From the NCBI GenBank assembly GCA_002425405.1, contig DIME01000006.1, positions 1-19,627 of the forward strand: DNA of 19,627 nt. The letters are read 5' to 3'. The DNA is from Candidatus Accumulibacter vicinus. GTDB taxonomy: Bacteria; Pseudomonadota; Gammaproteobacteria; Burkholderiales; Rhodocyclaceae. Positions within the stretch are counted from its first letter, which is position 1, and each line of letters begins with the position of its first letter. Shown here in pieces: positions 1 through 7,707 of this stretch. The position numbers were made by a program, and so were the translations under genes. The notes below the pieces were generated by a model. The model made no database searches and had not been told where the DNA came from. It worked only from the letters and a program-made list of their open reading frames with translations.

Positions 1-119
1 CTTTGCCGGGGGATGGTTACTGGCGCGGGTGCATCCCAGCACGCCTTAAGCGTCGGGCGCATAGCGGGTGTGAATGAAAGGATTGGGAGGGACCGATATG
101 CCCCTCCCACCTCGCGGGG

Positions 120-644
120 GGCCTCCATGCCTTTCCGGCCATCGATGACGCGATCCTGCTCGCGCTGTGCCGGCCGCGCGGCCTGCCGATCGGCAATCTG
201 ACTTCGCAGTTCTGGTCAAACGTCTACCTGCATCCCTTTGATCTCTTCGTCCGCGACGAACTCGGCTGTCGCGCGTATCTGCGCTACGTCGATGACTTCG
301 CGCTGTTCGCGATCGACAAGCGTACGCTGTGGCGCTGGAAGGAAGCCGTGCGCGAGCGCCTTGGCGCGCTGCGCCTGCAATTCCACAAAAGCAGCGCGCA
401 GGTGCAAGCCGTGGCACACGGCATTCCGTGGCTCGGCTTCGTCGTCTACCCGACGCACCGTCGCGTCAAGGCACGCAAGGTCGTGCAGGCGACGCGCCGC
501 CTGTACGGGCGTTACGCGGCGTGGCAGCGCGGGGAAATCAGCTTTGCCGAGTGCGACGCCAACGTCCAGGGTTGGATCAACCACGTGCGCTACGCCGATT
601 CCTGGGGATTGCGCAGCCATGTGCTCGAACCCTTCGTTTTCTAA
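120..644 (+). pseudogene. DGR-type reverse transcriptase, 3' fragment
   Basis: This frame encodes the C-terminal part of a reverse transcriptase. Visible are GLPIGNLTSQ (codons 180-209), YVDDF with the catalytic Asp pair (codons 285-299), GIPWLGFVV (about 421-447) and a C-terminal VQGWINHVRY...TWGLR-like segment. The form IGxxxSQ, instead of the QGxxxSP of retrons and group II introns, is the established hallmark of DGR reverse transcriptases. A stop at 75-77 closes the frame upstream, and recognisable sequence begins only near 130, so the N-terminal fingers are missing. A short FPAIDDAILLAL segment is either motif A joined directly to motif B by an internal deletion, or the normal residues just before motif B. 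The convergent C-type-lectin-fold gene supports DGR origin. No template repeat or accessory Avd gene is seen here, and the gene is probably non-functional as it stands. Confidence 0.8.
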
Positions 645-673
645 AAAATCGCGACCGCCGCTGCACGGCGGTC
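643..673 (-). terminator. Hairpin plus T-run downstream of the FGE-like gene
   Basis: GACCGCCG (653-660) and CGGCGGTC (666-673) form a perfect 8-bp stem with a 5-nt loop. Read on the minus strand, the stem is followed by CGCGA and a run of six T, which is the layout of an intrinsic terminator for the convergent FGE-like gene that stops at 690. A GC-rich hairpin of about this size just downstream of a variable region is also a known DGR target-recognition element, so the structure could serve both roles. Confidence 0.6.
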
Positions 674-689
674 GGCAGCGAACAGCGGG

Positions 690-1481
690 TCAAACGATGG
701 AGGCAGACGACACCAAACGGAAACCGATGCGGGCGTCCCGGTAGCCAGGGCGGTCCCAGCCGCGCCGCGACGCGCGCGCGTCGGCCGCATGGACGAACCA
801 AGAGCCGCCGCGCAGCACCTGCGCCTGACCGCTCGTGTCCGGCTGGATCCTCTCTGGCTGGTCGTACCGGTTGAGGCACCACTCCCAGACGTTTCCCGAG
901 AGATCCCGCACTCCTTCCACCGAAGCGCCATGCGGATAGACGCCGACGGCGGTGGTCTGTGCGAGATTCCAGGGTCCCGCCTTGTCCCACGATTCGTCGA
1001 TGTTCGCCCGCCCGCTCTCGTACTCCGCCCCCCATGGGTACTCCCGCCCCTCGCGCCCGCGCGCTGCGCGCTCCCATTCCTCTTCGGTCGGCAACCGGAT
1101 TTCGTAGCGGAGCTGGGCGCTCAGCCAGCGCGTGAAAGCGACGGCTTCGTACCAGTCGACGTTCGTCCGCGGCCGGTTGCCCTGCGGCCAGTGCGAGGGT
1201 TCCGGTTCCGGCCGCCGCAAGTCGCGCCACCAGCGCTCTGCGCGGTAGCCGCCGGCGTCCACGAACGTCTGGTACTGGACGTTGGTGATCGGGTAGCGCG
1301 CGATCCGGAACGTGCCGAGCGTGCGCCGCTCGCGCTGCTGGTACAAGAACTCGCCGCCCGGGATTTCAACCCAGTCGATGTCGGGCAGTACGATCGTTCG
1401 CCGCGCCGGGTGGGCGGTGGTCTGTGTGTGCTCATCCGGCGCGTGCGCCGGAGCCGGGAAGTTCGCTGAAGGAGTGGCCAT
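690..1481 (-). CDS. FGE-sulfatase/C-type-lectin-fold protein, candidate DGR variable protein
   Basis: A 263-aa protein of the formylglycine-generating-enzyme (SUMF1) fold. Family landmarks are WVEIPGGEF (37-45), YPITNVQYQTFV (63-74), LPTEEEWERAARG (130-142), YPWG (148-151), LSGNVWEW (194-201), LRGGSW (223-228) and the terminal IGFRLV (252-257). The paired active-site cysteines of true FGE are absent from the C-terminal part, so sulfatase activation is unlikely. Many DGR variable proteins are exactly such catalytically empty C-type-lectin folds, with diversified residues between LRGGSW and GFRLV. That segment (about 714-818) codes for varied surface-type residues and is poor in adenine on the sense strand, as expected of a mutagenised variable region, although high GC is another explanation. 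The ATG at 1481 is chosen because homology begins soon after and upstream sequence is low-complexity Arg/Pro translation. It faces the RT relic across a shared hairpin. Confidence 0.8.
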   Translation of the reverse strand: MATPSANFPAPAHAPDEHTQTTAHPARRTIVLPDIDWVEIPGGEFLYQQRERRTLGTFRIARYPITNVQYQTFVDAGGYRAERWWRDLRRPEPEPSHWPQGNRPRTNVDWYEAVAFTRWLSAQLRYEIRLPTEEEWERAARGREGREYPWGAEYESGRANIDESWDKAGPWNLAQTTAVGVYPHGASVEGVRDLSGNVWEWCLNRYDQPERIQPDTSGQAQVLRGGSWFVHAADARASRRGWDRPGYRDARIGFRLVSSASIV

Positions 1482-1522
1482 GATTGCGGGGCAAGAACGG
1501 GCAAGATTTTCGGGAGGGACGC

Positions 1523-1753
1523 TTAGGTGGCATTGGCGATCAGGTTTTCCGTCGTCACAGGCCACTCGCCTTCGACCGGAGGCACGAGGCCTGAATCGGC
1601 AACCGCTGCGGGAGGTTCGCAGGAGCCGTGCCGGATCGGCTGCGGCCGGCAGTGGACTCCGCTGGCGAGCAGCCCATCGTCGCGGCCGGTCACGACGATT
1701 CTCGCGCCGCCTCCGCGGCGGGGTGATGGTCGGAGCAACAGCGTCGCGCACAT
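1523..1753 (-). CDS. Possible small ORF upstream of the FGE-like gene
   Basis: A 76-codon frame runs from an ATG at 1753 to a TAA at 1523, ending 41 bases before the FGE-like start and on the same strand. The product has a low-complexity Arg/Gly-rich start and a more protein-like second half (VTGRDDGLLASGVHC, PPVEGEWPVTTENLI). No family is recognised and there is no clear ribosome binding site. It could be a worn gene end or chance translation of GC-rich DNA. Apart from this, 1482-1900 shows nothing that can be named. Confidence 0.2.
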   Translation of the reverse strand: MCATLLLRPSPRRGGGARIVVTGRDDGLLASGVHCRPQPIRHGSCEPPAAVADSGLVPPVEGEWPVTTENLIANAT

Positions 1754-1900
1754 GCTGGGAAGGAATCCGGAAGCGATTCAAAAGACGGAACCTAATGATA
1801 GAGGTACGCCGGCGTTGCGGGAAGCACGACGGCGGTAGCCGGTTTCCAGGGGCAGGCGCCAGCGGCGCCTCGCGGAGCACTGCTGTGCGCCGCCGCAGCC

Positions 1901-2031
1901 GTAGGTTGGGCCGAGCCGTAGAGCCGTAGGTTGGGCTGAGCCTGCGAAGCCCAACAGCCCAAACGAAGAGCGCGGTAGCGCGGTAGGTTGGGCTGAGCTT
2001 CGCGAAGCCCAACACCCCCCGACCCCACCCC
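1901..2031. repeat. REP palindrome cluster left of the RAYT gene
   Basis: Three copies of a GTAGGTTGGGC-headed palindrome lie in the same orientation: a partial or diverged copy at 1901-1917, a full copy at 1926-1956 and another at 1983-2014. In the full copies TTGGGCT pairs with AGCCCAA across a short loop, and CCAACA closes the unit. The last copy is followed by CCCC-rich sequence ending CCCCACCCCA, which is mirrored on the far side of the transposase gene. These are the REP sequences mobilised by the neighbouring RAYT. Confidence 0.85.
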
Positions 2032-2043
2032 ATACTCCACAGA

Positions 2044-2541
2044 TCAACTCCTCCCCCAGTCCGCGGCGACGATGCCCCGTTCGATGTACGCATGCAGCGT
2101 CGAGTGCGGCCAGTCGGTCGGCTGCTTCACCCAGCCGTGCCTGACCGGATTGTAGTGGATGTAGTCGATATGGCGCTCGAGGTCGATTTCGTCACGGATC
2201 TGGTGTTCCCAGTATCGGCGTTGCCAGATGCCGCGTTCGCGCTTGCTTTGCCGGCTGGGGCTGATGGGTTCGCTCCTTGGCAGGCTACGCGAAAAACCCG
2301 CCTTGATCAGCGACCAGCGGAGAGCGAAGTTGGCATCTCCCGCAGGAAGGCGCCAGATCGCGTGCAGATGTTCCGGAAGAACGACCATGGCCAGGAGTTT
2401 GAACGGGTGCGCTGCCCGGACCGTGGTCATCGCCGTGCGTAGCACTTCGATGTGGCGTACCAGGGTATCGGAGTCCCGGTCGGCGAGGTTGACGGTGAAG
2501 AAGTAGGTTCCGCCCGGAGTTTGCGCACGGCGATAGTCCAT
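2044..2541 (-). CDS. REP-associated tyrosine transposase (RAYT, Y1/HUH)
   Basis: A 165-aa single-strand transposase of the IS200-like Y1 superfamily, RAYT subfamily (TnpA_REP). It shows the RAYT N-terminus (YFFTVNL), the HUH metal motif EHLHAIW (residues about 57-63), and the diagnostic IDYIHYNPVRHGWV segment carrying the catalytic tyrosine. It ends with W..STLHAYIERGI-type sequence, so it looks full length. GAGGA lies a few bases before the ATG at 2541. RAYTs cut and join REP hairpins as single strands. Here the gene is bracketed by REPs in opposite orientation (last left copy 1983-2014, right copy 2570-2599), the usual REPtron layout. It is probably intact. Confidence 0.92.
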   Translation of the reverse strand: MDYRRAQTPGGTYFFTVNLADRDSDTLVRHIEVLRTAMTTVRAAHPFKLLAMVVLPEHLHAIWRLPAGDANFALRWSLIKAGFSRSLPRSEPISPSRQSKRERGIWQRRYWEHQIRDEIDLERHIDYIHYNPVRHGWVKQPTDWPHSTLHAYIERGIVAADWGRS

Positions 2542-2559
2542 GAGGCTGTCCTCGATGTG

Positions 2560-2599
2560 TGGGGTGGGGTGTTGGGCTTCGTTCCTCAGCCCAACCTAC
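2560..2599. repeat. Inverted REP right of the RAYT gene
   Basis: TGTTGGGCTTCG followed by CAGCCCAACCTAC at 2570-2599 is the reverse complement of the REP copies at 1926-2014, differing in the loop. The TGGGGTGGGG leading into it mirrors the CCCCACCCCA that follows the left REP. The pair therefore forms inverted ends of a unit of about 620 bp carrying the transposase gene. Confidence 0.85.
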
Positions 2600-2866
2600 G
2601 GCTGGCACAACGGTACTATCTGGCCCTGGAATCGCCTGTTCATCGGCTTTGACGACAACGGGTTGGCGCACTGGCGCGTTGAACAACGGGTGATGCCCGC
2701 CGGGCCCAGCATCATCGACATGATCGCCAATGCGGCCTTTTATTTCGGCGCCGTACGAATGCTTGCAAGACAGGACCTTCCGCCCGAATCACCACTTTTC
2801 CGGCTGACCGCCGATTCTCTCAACCACCAGCGCCACCTGCTGCCCGTGCATGAGTGGCCGATATGA
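2600..2866 (+). pseudogene. Glutamate-cysteine ligase (GCS2/YbdK-like) fragment
   Basis: Directly after the REP end, an open frame without its own start encodes WHNGTIWPWNRLFIGFDD, then HWRVEQRVMPAGPSIIDMIANAAFYFG. These resemble the C-terminal third of carboxylate-amine ligases of the glutamate-cysteine ligase 2 family (NGTIWRWNRP, then RIEHRVMPAGPT.VDM.ANAAF). Only about 88 codons remain of a gene normally near 450-500 codons. The tail also ends sooner than I would expect after the FYFG helix. The upstream part is not in this window; REP/RAYT sequence sits where it should be. The metallopeptidase gene follows by 7 bases, consistent with a former two-gene operon. The relic still overlaps the region expected to carry the promoter and ribosome binding site of the peptidase gene. 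Confidence 0.7.
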
Positions 2867-2873
2867 GTACTTC

Positions 2874-3923
2874 ATGCTGACCATCCTCGACACCCTGCCC
2901 GAACGTTTTCTTGACACTCCTGCCTGCGAACTGCATCGCATCCTGCCCGGACCGACATTGATCCATCTGTCTGGACGCCGCTCGACGCCGCTGTTCGTCT
3001 CGGTGCTGCTGCATGGCAACGAAGACAGTGGTGTCGTCGCGCTGCAGAGTGTTCTGCGCGCCTACGCCGGACGGCGGCTGCCACGAGCACTGTCGATTCT
3101 GATCGGCAACGTCACGGCAGCGCGGGTGGGAATGCGCCGGCTCGACCAGCAACCCGACTACAATCGCGTCTGGCCCGGAGCGATTGCCCACACGGATTCG
3201 CCCGAGCACGCGACGATGAGCGAGGTGCATCGCCTGATGCAGGCGCGCGGCCTGTTCGCCAGCATCGACATTCACAACAACACCGGTCTCAATCCGCATT
3301 ACTGCGTGGTCAATCAGGTCGACCAGACGGTCCTGCACCTGGCCTTGCTGTTTTCCCGCACCGTCGTCTGCTTCCGCGGCCTGGCAGGGACACAGACGAT
3401 GGCGTTTTCGCCCCTTTGTCCGGCCCTGACGATCGAGTGCGGCAAGCCCGGAATCGCGGCCAACGAGGCACACGCTGCCCGTTTCGTCGAAGCCTGCCTG
3501 CATCTTGCTCAGTTCCCGTCACACGACGTGCACGAGCACGACATCGATCTCTACCATACGGTCGCGACAGTGCGGGTGCCGAGCACGGCATCGTTCGGCT
3601 TTGGCAAGGCGCAAGCCGACATTGATTTCGATCCCCAGCTCGACCACATGAACTTCCGGCAACTCGATCCCGGCACGGTCTTCGGGCGAACGCGCCTGCC
3701 CCTGCCAGTCGAGGTTCGCGACGAGGGCGGCCGCGACGTGACGGCGGAATTCTTTGATTGCCGCAGGGGGACGATCCGCTTGCGGCGCGCGGCCATGCCG
3801 GCGATGCTGACCCTCGATGAGCGGGTCGTTCGCCAGGACTGTCTGTGCTACCTGATGGAACGAATGCCTTTTCCCCGCCGCGAACGCGCTGCCCGGGCGT
3901 TGTGCGCCGACCAGCTTCTATAG
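2874..3923 (+). CDS. M14-family metallopeptidase / succinylglutamate desuccinylase-like
   Basis: A 349-aa zinc carboxypeptidase-fold protein of the M14/AstE-AspA type. The first two zinc ligands are in HGNED (H47, E50), the third in DIHNNTG (H134), and the likely catalytic Glu is in LTIECGKPG (E188). All key residues are present, so the protein is probably active; the substrate is unknown. The start at 2874 (MLTILDTLPE) is preferred over the in-frame ATG at 2850 because homologous N-termini begin there and the earlier ATG overlaps the upstream relic. It lies 7 bases after a broken glutamate-cysteine ligase gene, a pairing that suggests work on gamma-glutamyl or related amide compounds; that role is inference. 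Its 3' end converges with the STAND gene across 31 bases. Confidence 0.85.
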   Translation: MLTILDTLPERFLDTPACELHRILPGPTLIHLSGRRSTPLFVSVLLHGNEDSGVVALQSVLRAYAGRRLPRALSILIGNVTAARVGMRRLDQQPDYNRVWPGAIAHTDSPEHATMSEVHRLMQARGLFASIDIHNNTGLNPHYCVVNQVDQTVLHLALLFSRTVVCFRGLAGTQTMAFSPLCPALTIECGKPGIAANEAHAARFVEACLHLAQFPSHDVHEHDIDLYHTVATVRVPSTASFGFGKAQADIDFDPQLDHMNFRQLDPGTVFGRTRLPLPVEVRDEGGRDVTAEFFDCRRGTIRLRRAAMPAMLTLDERVVRQDCLCYLMERMPFPRRERAARALCADQLL

Positions 3924-3954
3924 ATTCGGCCCGAATTTCCTGTCATGACCGTGG

Positions 3955-6753
3955 TCACGGATTTCCCGCACCGGTCTCCCGCAGCAGTCGTTCGATCCTG
4001 GCCATCTCCCGATGCTGGAGTCCCCTGGCCCGAAATGCCTTGAAGTCCGCCAGGACGGCTTCGGCGAAGGTCTTGCCTTCGGGCAGCGTCCTGTCCTTGT
4101 TTTCCGTATAGAGGGCCAGCGCCTGCGCTGTGTGGTTGTCGAACAGATAGCCATGCGCAAGATTGATCCGTATCCAGAGCTGCTGCGGGTCGGCCTCCAG
4201 GCCGCGACTGGCACTGGCAATGGCTTCCCGTGGCTGCCGGGCAATCAGTTCGGTCCAGGCGAGATTTCCTTCCGCTCTGGCCCAGCCTGCCCGGTAAGCC
4301 ACCTGCTGGGGAAATTCGCGGCTCAGGCGGGCAAAGATCTCGGCGGCTTTCAGGATCAGCACCCGCGCTTCGGCCGGGTCACCGCCGCGGCCGCCGAGCA
4401 GGATGCCGAGATTGTTGTAGCTCTCCGCTAGGTAGCTCCGATATTCCGGCACTTCGGGATGGTCTCGCGTCAGCCCTTCCTGCAGGTCCAGGGCTTTCTG
4501 GTAGGCCGCGCGCGCCGCCTTCGTATCGCTGCCTTCGTTGAGCAGGAGGCCCAGGTTGTTGTAGCTCATCGCCAGCTTGTGCCGGTATTCGACCACCTCG
4601 GGATGGTCTCGCGCCAGTCGTTCCCGCAGATCCAGGGCTTTCTGGTAGGCCCCCCGCGCCGCCGCCGCATCGCCGCCGTCGCTGAGCAGGACACCGAGAC
4701 TGCTGTAGCTCATCGCCAGGTTGTTCTGATACTCCGGCACGCCGGGATGGTTCTGCACCAGCCGTTCCTGCAGGTCCAGGGCATTCTGGTAGGCCGCGCG
4801 CGCGCCTGCCGCATCGCCACCGTCGCTGAGCAGAATGCCCAGGTTGTGCTCGCTCAACGCCCGTCTGCTCTGGTACGCCGGCACCTCGGGATGGTCTCGT
4901 GCCAGCCGTTCCAGCAGGTCCAGGGCATGCTGGTAGGCTGTCCGTGCCGCCGCGGCATCACCGCCGTCGCCGAGCAGGAGACCGAGGTTGTTGTAGCTCC
5001 TCGCCAGATAGCTCTGATGCTCCGGTACCTCGGGATGGTCGCGGGCCAGCACCGCAAAGTCGGCGATGGCCTGGCGATAAGCGGCTTCGGCCTGGCGATG
5101 GTCGCCCAACAGGTTCCGGATTTTTGCCGTCCGGAAAGTGGCCGCCGCCAGTTCCGCCCGCATCTGCGGATCTTCCGCTCGCTGGTTGGCGAGGTCCTGG
5201 TAGAAATTCAGCGCCTTTTCCAGGAGCTGCCGGCGCAGGGGCTCCGATCCACGCTGGTTGAGCAGGGTCGATTCGCTGACCTGGGTGAAGAAGTGGTCCA
5301 CGGCTTCGCTGGCCCGTCTGAAGTTGGCCTCGGCCTGGGTCTTCTGGCGTTTCGCTTCCTGCCACTGGACGAAACTGAACACGCCGAAGGCCATGACGAC
5401 GGTGAACACGGTGGCGGCCGCCAGGAAACGCAGGCGTTTGTGTTGCCGTGCCCGGCGCTTGCTGAGTTCCACCAGTTCGGCCAGTTCGCCACGCAGGGCC
5501 AGGCGGTTTTCAAACGGGGGGAGGGTGGCCAGCAGATCGGTTTCCAGCAGCCGCCCATGTCGCTGGTATTCGAGCAGCCGGTTTTCCAGGGTCTGGCGCA
5601 GGTCCACCAGTTCCTGTTCCAGACCGCTCATCCACTGGCGGATCTGCCGGGCGAGGGCGTCGTGACGCAGTTCGTACCAGTGCTGGTCCGGGTCTTCGCG
5701 GACCAGACGGTCGCCGATCAGGCGTTGCAAGGACTCGTCGACCTGGGCATCGCTCAGTTCCGGGCCGAACTGCCGGGCCCGGATGGCGATATTCTGGCGG
5801 TTCCCGAACTGGCGGGTTCCCTCGGCGGTCACCAGGACTTTGAGAATCTGGCGGGCAAGCTCGCTGCCTTCCCCATAACTCTGGACACGCTCTTCGAGAA
5901 AGCGGCCCAGGATGGTCTGAATCTGGCCCAATTCCCGGTAAGCGTCGAGCGTCAGGCGGGGATGTTCCGGGGTTTCGAGCAGCGCCTTGCGATAGAGCGA
6001 ATCGAAAACCACCTGGAAAATCGGCAATTCCACCTCGCTGCCGCCGCCGCTCAGGTCGCTGAGGATGTGCGGCACCAGGCCCTTTTCAAGGGCCACGCCG
6101 CAGACCTCACAAGGCCCGACGATCGCGGCTTCGGCGTCGCTTCTGGCCAGGTGGCGAATCCATAAGCGATTGTGGAACAGGCCTGGCCAGTAAGGTTCCA
6201 GTTCGCTCGCCCGCGCCAGATATTCTTCGCGCAGGCCGATCACCAGGCGGCAGTTCCCTTCCTGTTCCAGCCAGCCCTGCACCATACGGGCGAAGGCCTG
6301 GCGCACACTGGCGGGCTGGAACAGGAAGAATTCCTCGAACTGATCGAATACCAGGACCAGGATCTTGTTCTTTTGCTCGATGACCGCGCGCAGCAGGGCG
6401 TCGAGTTCCTGTTCCGGTGCGTTCCCCAACACCCGCTGCAAGGCCCGCCGCACGGCCTCGAACGGATCCTGTGCGGTGCGCACCGTGACGAACAGCGCCT
6501 CTTCGGCGGGGATTTCACTGCGCAGGCCGCATTCGATCAGCGAGGTCTTGCCGGTCCCCGACTCTCCATACACCAGCAGTACCCGGCTGCGATAGAAGCG
6601 GGCATACAAATCGCGGATTTCGTTGTCGCGCCCGAAAAAGAGGCTGCGGTCCCCGACGCCGTAGGCATCGAGAAACTTGAAGGGGGAACGGTGCTGGTCC
6701 GTTGCCGAACCCACTCCGGCAAACAGGGTATCCAGGCTCTCATGGTCATCCAT
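3955..6753 (-). CDS. nSTAND-type P-loop NTPase with TM segment and TPR array
   Basis: A 932-aa multidomain protein. Residues about 28-370 form a STAND-like NTPase: FFGRDNEI entry motif (39-46), Walker A GESGTGKTS (63-71), Walker B ILVLVFDQFEEFF (131-143), an arginine-bearing LVIGLREEYL (170-179) and a winged-helix-like ELRHDALARQIRQW (361-374). A coiled region (378-440) and one membrane helix (about 441-463) follow. From about 500 to 830 lie TPR repeats; five consecutive units of 48 residues (RDHPEVPEYQ...YNNLGLLL...AAYQKALDLQERLA pattern) are nearly identical. STAND proteins act as signal-triggered oligomerising switches, and TPRs usually supply the sensing or partner surface. There is no effector domain at the N-terminus, so output may come from the upstream HEPN-like protein, whose stop lies 9 bases before this ATG with GGAG between them. 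Role in defence is inferred from architecture and location. Confidence 0.85.
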   Translation of the reverse strand: MDDHESLDTLFAGVGSATDQHRSPFKFLDAYGVGDRSLFFGRDNEIRDLYARFYRSRVLLVYGESGTGKTSLIECGLRSEIPAEEALFVTVRTAQDPFEAVRRALQRVLGNAPEQELDALLRAVIEQKNKILVLVFDQFEEFFLFQPASVRQAFARMVQGWLEQEGNCRLVIGLREEYLARASELEPYWPGLFHNRLWIRHLARSDAEAAIVGPCEVCGVALEKGLVPHILSDLSGGGSEVELPIFQVVFDSLYRKALLETPEHPRLTLDAYRELGQIQTILGRFLEERVQSYGEGSELARQILKVLVTAEGTRQFGNRQNIAIRARQFGPELSDAQVDESLQRLIGDRLVREDPDQHWYELRHDALARQIRQWMSGLEQELVDLRQTLENRLLEYQRHGRLLETDLLATLPPFENRLALRGELAELVELSKRRARQHKRLRFLAAATVFTVVMAFGVFSFVQWQEAKRQKTQAEANFRRASEAVDHFFTQVSESTLLNQRGSEPLRRQLLEKALNFYQDLANQRAEDPQMRAELAAATFRTAKIRNLLGDHRQAEAAYRQAIADFAVLARDHPEVPEHQSYLARSYNNLGLLLGDGGDAAAARTAYQHALDLLERLARDHPEVPAYQSRRALSEHNLGILLSDGGDAAGARAAYQNALDLQERLVQNHPGVPEYQNNLAMSYSSLGVLLSDGGDAAAARGAYQKALDLRERLARDHPEVVEYRHKLAMSYNNLGLLLNEGSDTKAARAAYQKALDLQEGLTRDHPEVPEYRSYLAESYNNLGILLGGRGGDPAEARVLILKAAEIFARLSREFPQQVAYRAGWARAEGNLAWTELIARQPREAIASASRGLEADPQQLWIRINLAHGYLFDNHTAQALALYTENKDRTLPEGKTFAEAVLADFKAFRARGLQHREMARIERLLRETGAGNP
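4400..5062. repeat. 144-bp tandem coding repeats (TPR units)
   Basis: Within the STAND gene the phrase beginning GGTCTCG (or GGTTCTG, GGTCGCG) recurs at 4461, 4605, 4749, 4893 and 5037, exactly 144 bp apart. Each unit encodes one 48-residue TPR block. Similarity at DNA level is high, implying recent duplication or ongoing homogenisation, and unit number could change by slippage or recombination without loss of frame. Confidence 0.9.
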
Positions 6754-6762
6754 GGCGACTCC

Positions 6763-7707
6763 TCAGTCCAGCATCGGTGGGATGGCTGCGGTGTCGCCAA
6801 ACATCTGCAACAGGACGGTCAGTTCTTCCGCCAGATTGGCGGCCCTTTCGGACTCGCTGCCCCGAAAATTTCCGCCATGCTTGCAGGCCGTGTAATCGGC
6901 CTGCTCGGGGTTCTTCATCCCGTTGTAGAAGAAAATGTCGGGCGCCTTGCCGGCCTTCGCTTCATACACCAGCAGCGGGTCCAGGTTGAGATGGCGGCCG
7001 CTTTCCGGATGACTGAGGATCACCGCATGAGAATCGAGGGGGAGGGCCTGGTTGTGGCGGTCGCCTTCGAAATCGCCCGAATTGCCAATCAGCCTCATCA
7101 GGCGGTGGCGGAAGACAGGCTCGTGGCGGCGGCGTTTCTCGACGTCGATTTCGCTGATGAAGGTCAATTCATAATCCAGCAGAAACTCCAGCGCTTCCAG
7201 CACGCTTTCCAGGAGTTCCTGGGCGCGGCCGCACAGGTCCTGAAATTCATGGGCGTGCATGACCTTGATCTTGTCGTGGCTGAGTCCGTTGCGCAAGGTG
7301 AGCAGTTCGCCGAGCGCCTTCAGCGCTCGGCTGTCGGTCGATGGGGGATCGAAAAAGAAGCGTCCCATTTCAGGGATCAGAACCGTTGCCTGTGGTTCCG
7401 TCAGCAGCCAGCGCAGACTTTCCCGAGCCAGGTGCAGCCAGGTTCCCCAGGCGATGCGCTCGAAGCGCGGCTTGAAATCCGCGCGCAGCGCGTGCGGCGG
7501 AACGCGCCTGGCCGTTTCGGCAAAGTCCCGCGCCTGGCACAGGTTCACGACTCCAAGGAAACGCGTGATGGCTTCGCCGGTGCTCAACAGATAGCGCAGC
7601 CGGTTCGGCCCGGGGTCCAGACATTCGTCGGTACGCAATTTGACGAACATGGCCGCCACGGGATACGGGAATCCGTTGATGACTTCGCGAGCATAGCGGT
7701 CTTTCAT
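6763..7707 (-). CDS. HEPN-motif protein paired with the nSTAND NTPase
   Basis: A 314-aa soluble, helix-rich protein with no firmly recognised family. The most telling feature is LRNGLSHDKIKV (138-149), which contains R139-N140-x3-H144. This matches the RNxxxH (Rx4-6H) active motif of HEPN ribonucleases and is surrounded by helices (ALKALGELLTLRN before, CGRAQELLESVLEALEFL after), as in HEPN folds. The C-terminal part (NLDPLLVYE, DIFFYNGMKN) looks like a separate beta-rich domain. AGGG lies about 6 bases before the ATG at 7707, and the stop is 9 bases from the STAND start, so the two are one operon. The inferred model is a HEPN effector or adaptor controlled by the NTPase. Some HEPN-like helical bundles are non-catalytic, so nuclease activity is a hypothesis. 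Confidence 0.6.
   Translation of the reverse strand: MKDRYAREVINGFPYPVAAMFVKLRTDECLDPGPNRLRYLLSTGEAITRFLGVVNLCQARDFAETARRVPPHALRADFKPRFERIAWGTWLHLARESLRWLLTEPQATVLIPEMGRFFFDPPSTDSRALKALGELLTLRNGLSHDKIKVMHAHEFQDLCGRAQELLESVLEALEFLLDYELTFISEIDVEKRRRHEPVFRHRLMRLIGNSGDFEGDRHNQALPLDSHAVILSHPESGRHLNLDPLLVYEAKAGKAPDIFFYNGMKNPEQADYTACKHGGNFRGSESERAANLAEELTVLLQMFGDTAAIPPMLD

Noticed and set aside
1..119. Search for a DGR template repeat or the RT N-terminus at the left edge
   Set aside because: No adenine-rich copy of 714-818 and no RT motifs were found; the RT frame is closed by a stop at 75-77.
690..1481. Annotation as an active formylglycine-generating enzyme
   Set aside because: The paired C-terminal active-site cysteines of sulfatase-activating FGE are not present; only the fold motifs are.
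1926..2014. Repeated palindromes as a possible CRISPR array
   Set aside because: The units are REP hairpins with irregular spacing beside a RAYT gene; there are no uniform spacers and no cas genes.
3924..3936. Palindrome ATTCGG-C-CCGAAT between the convergent M14 and STAND genes as a terminator
   Set aside because: The stem would be short with an unworkably small loop and there is no T-run of useful length, so it is not listed as a terminator.
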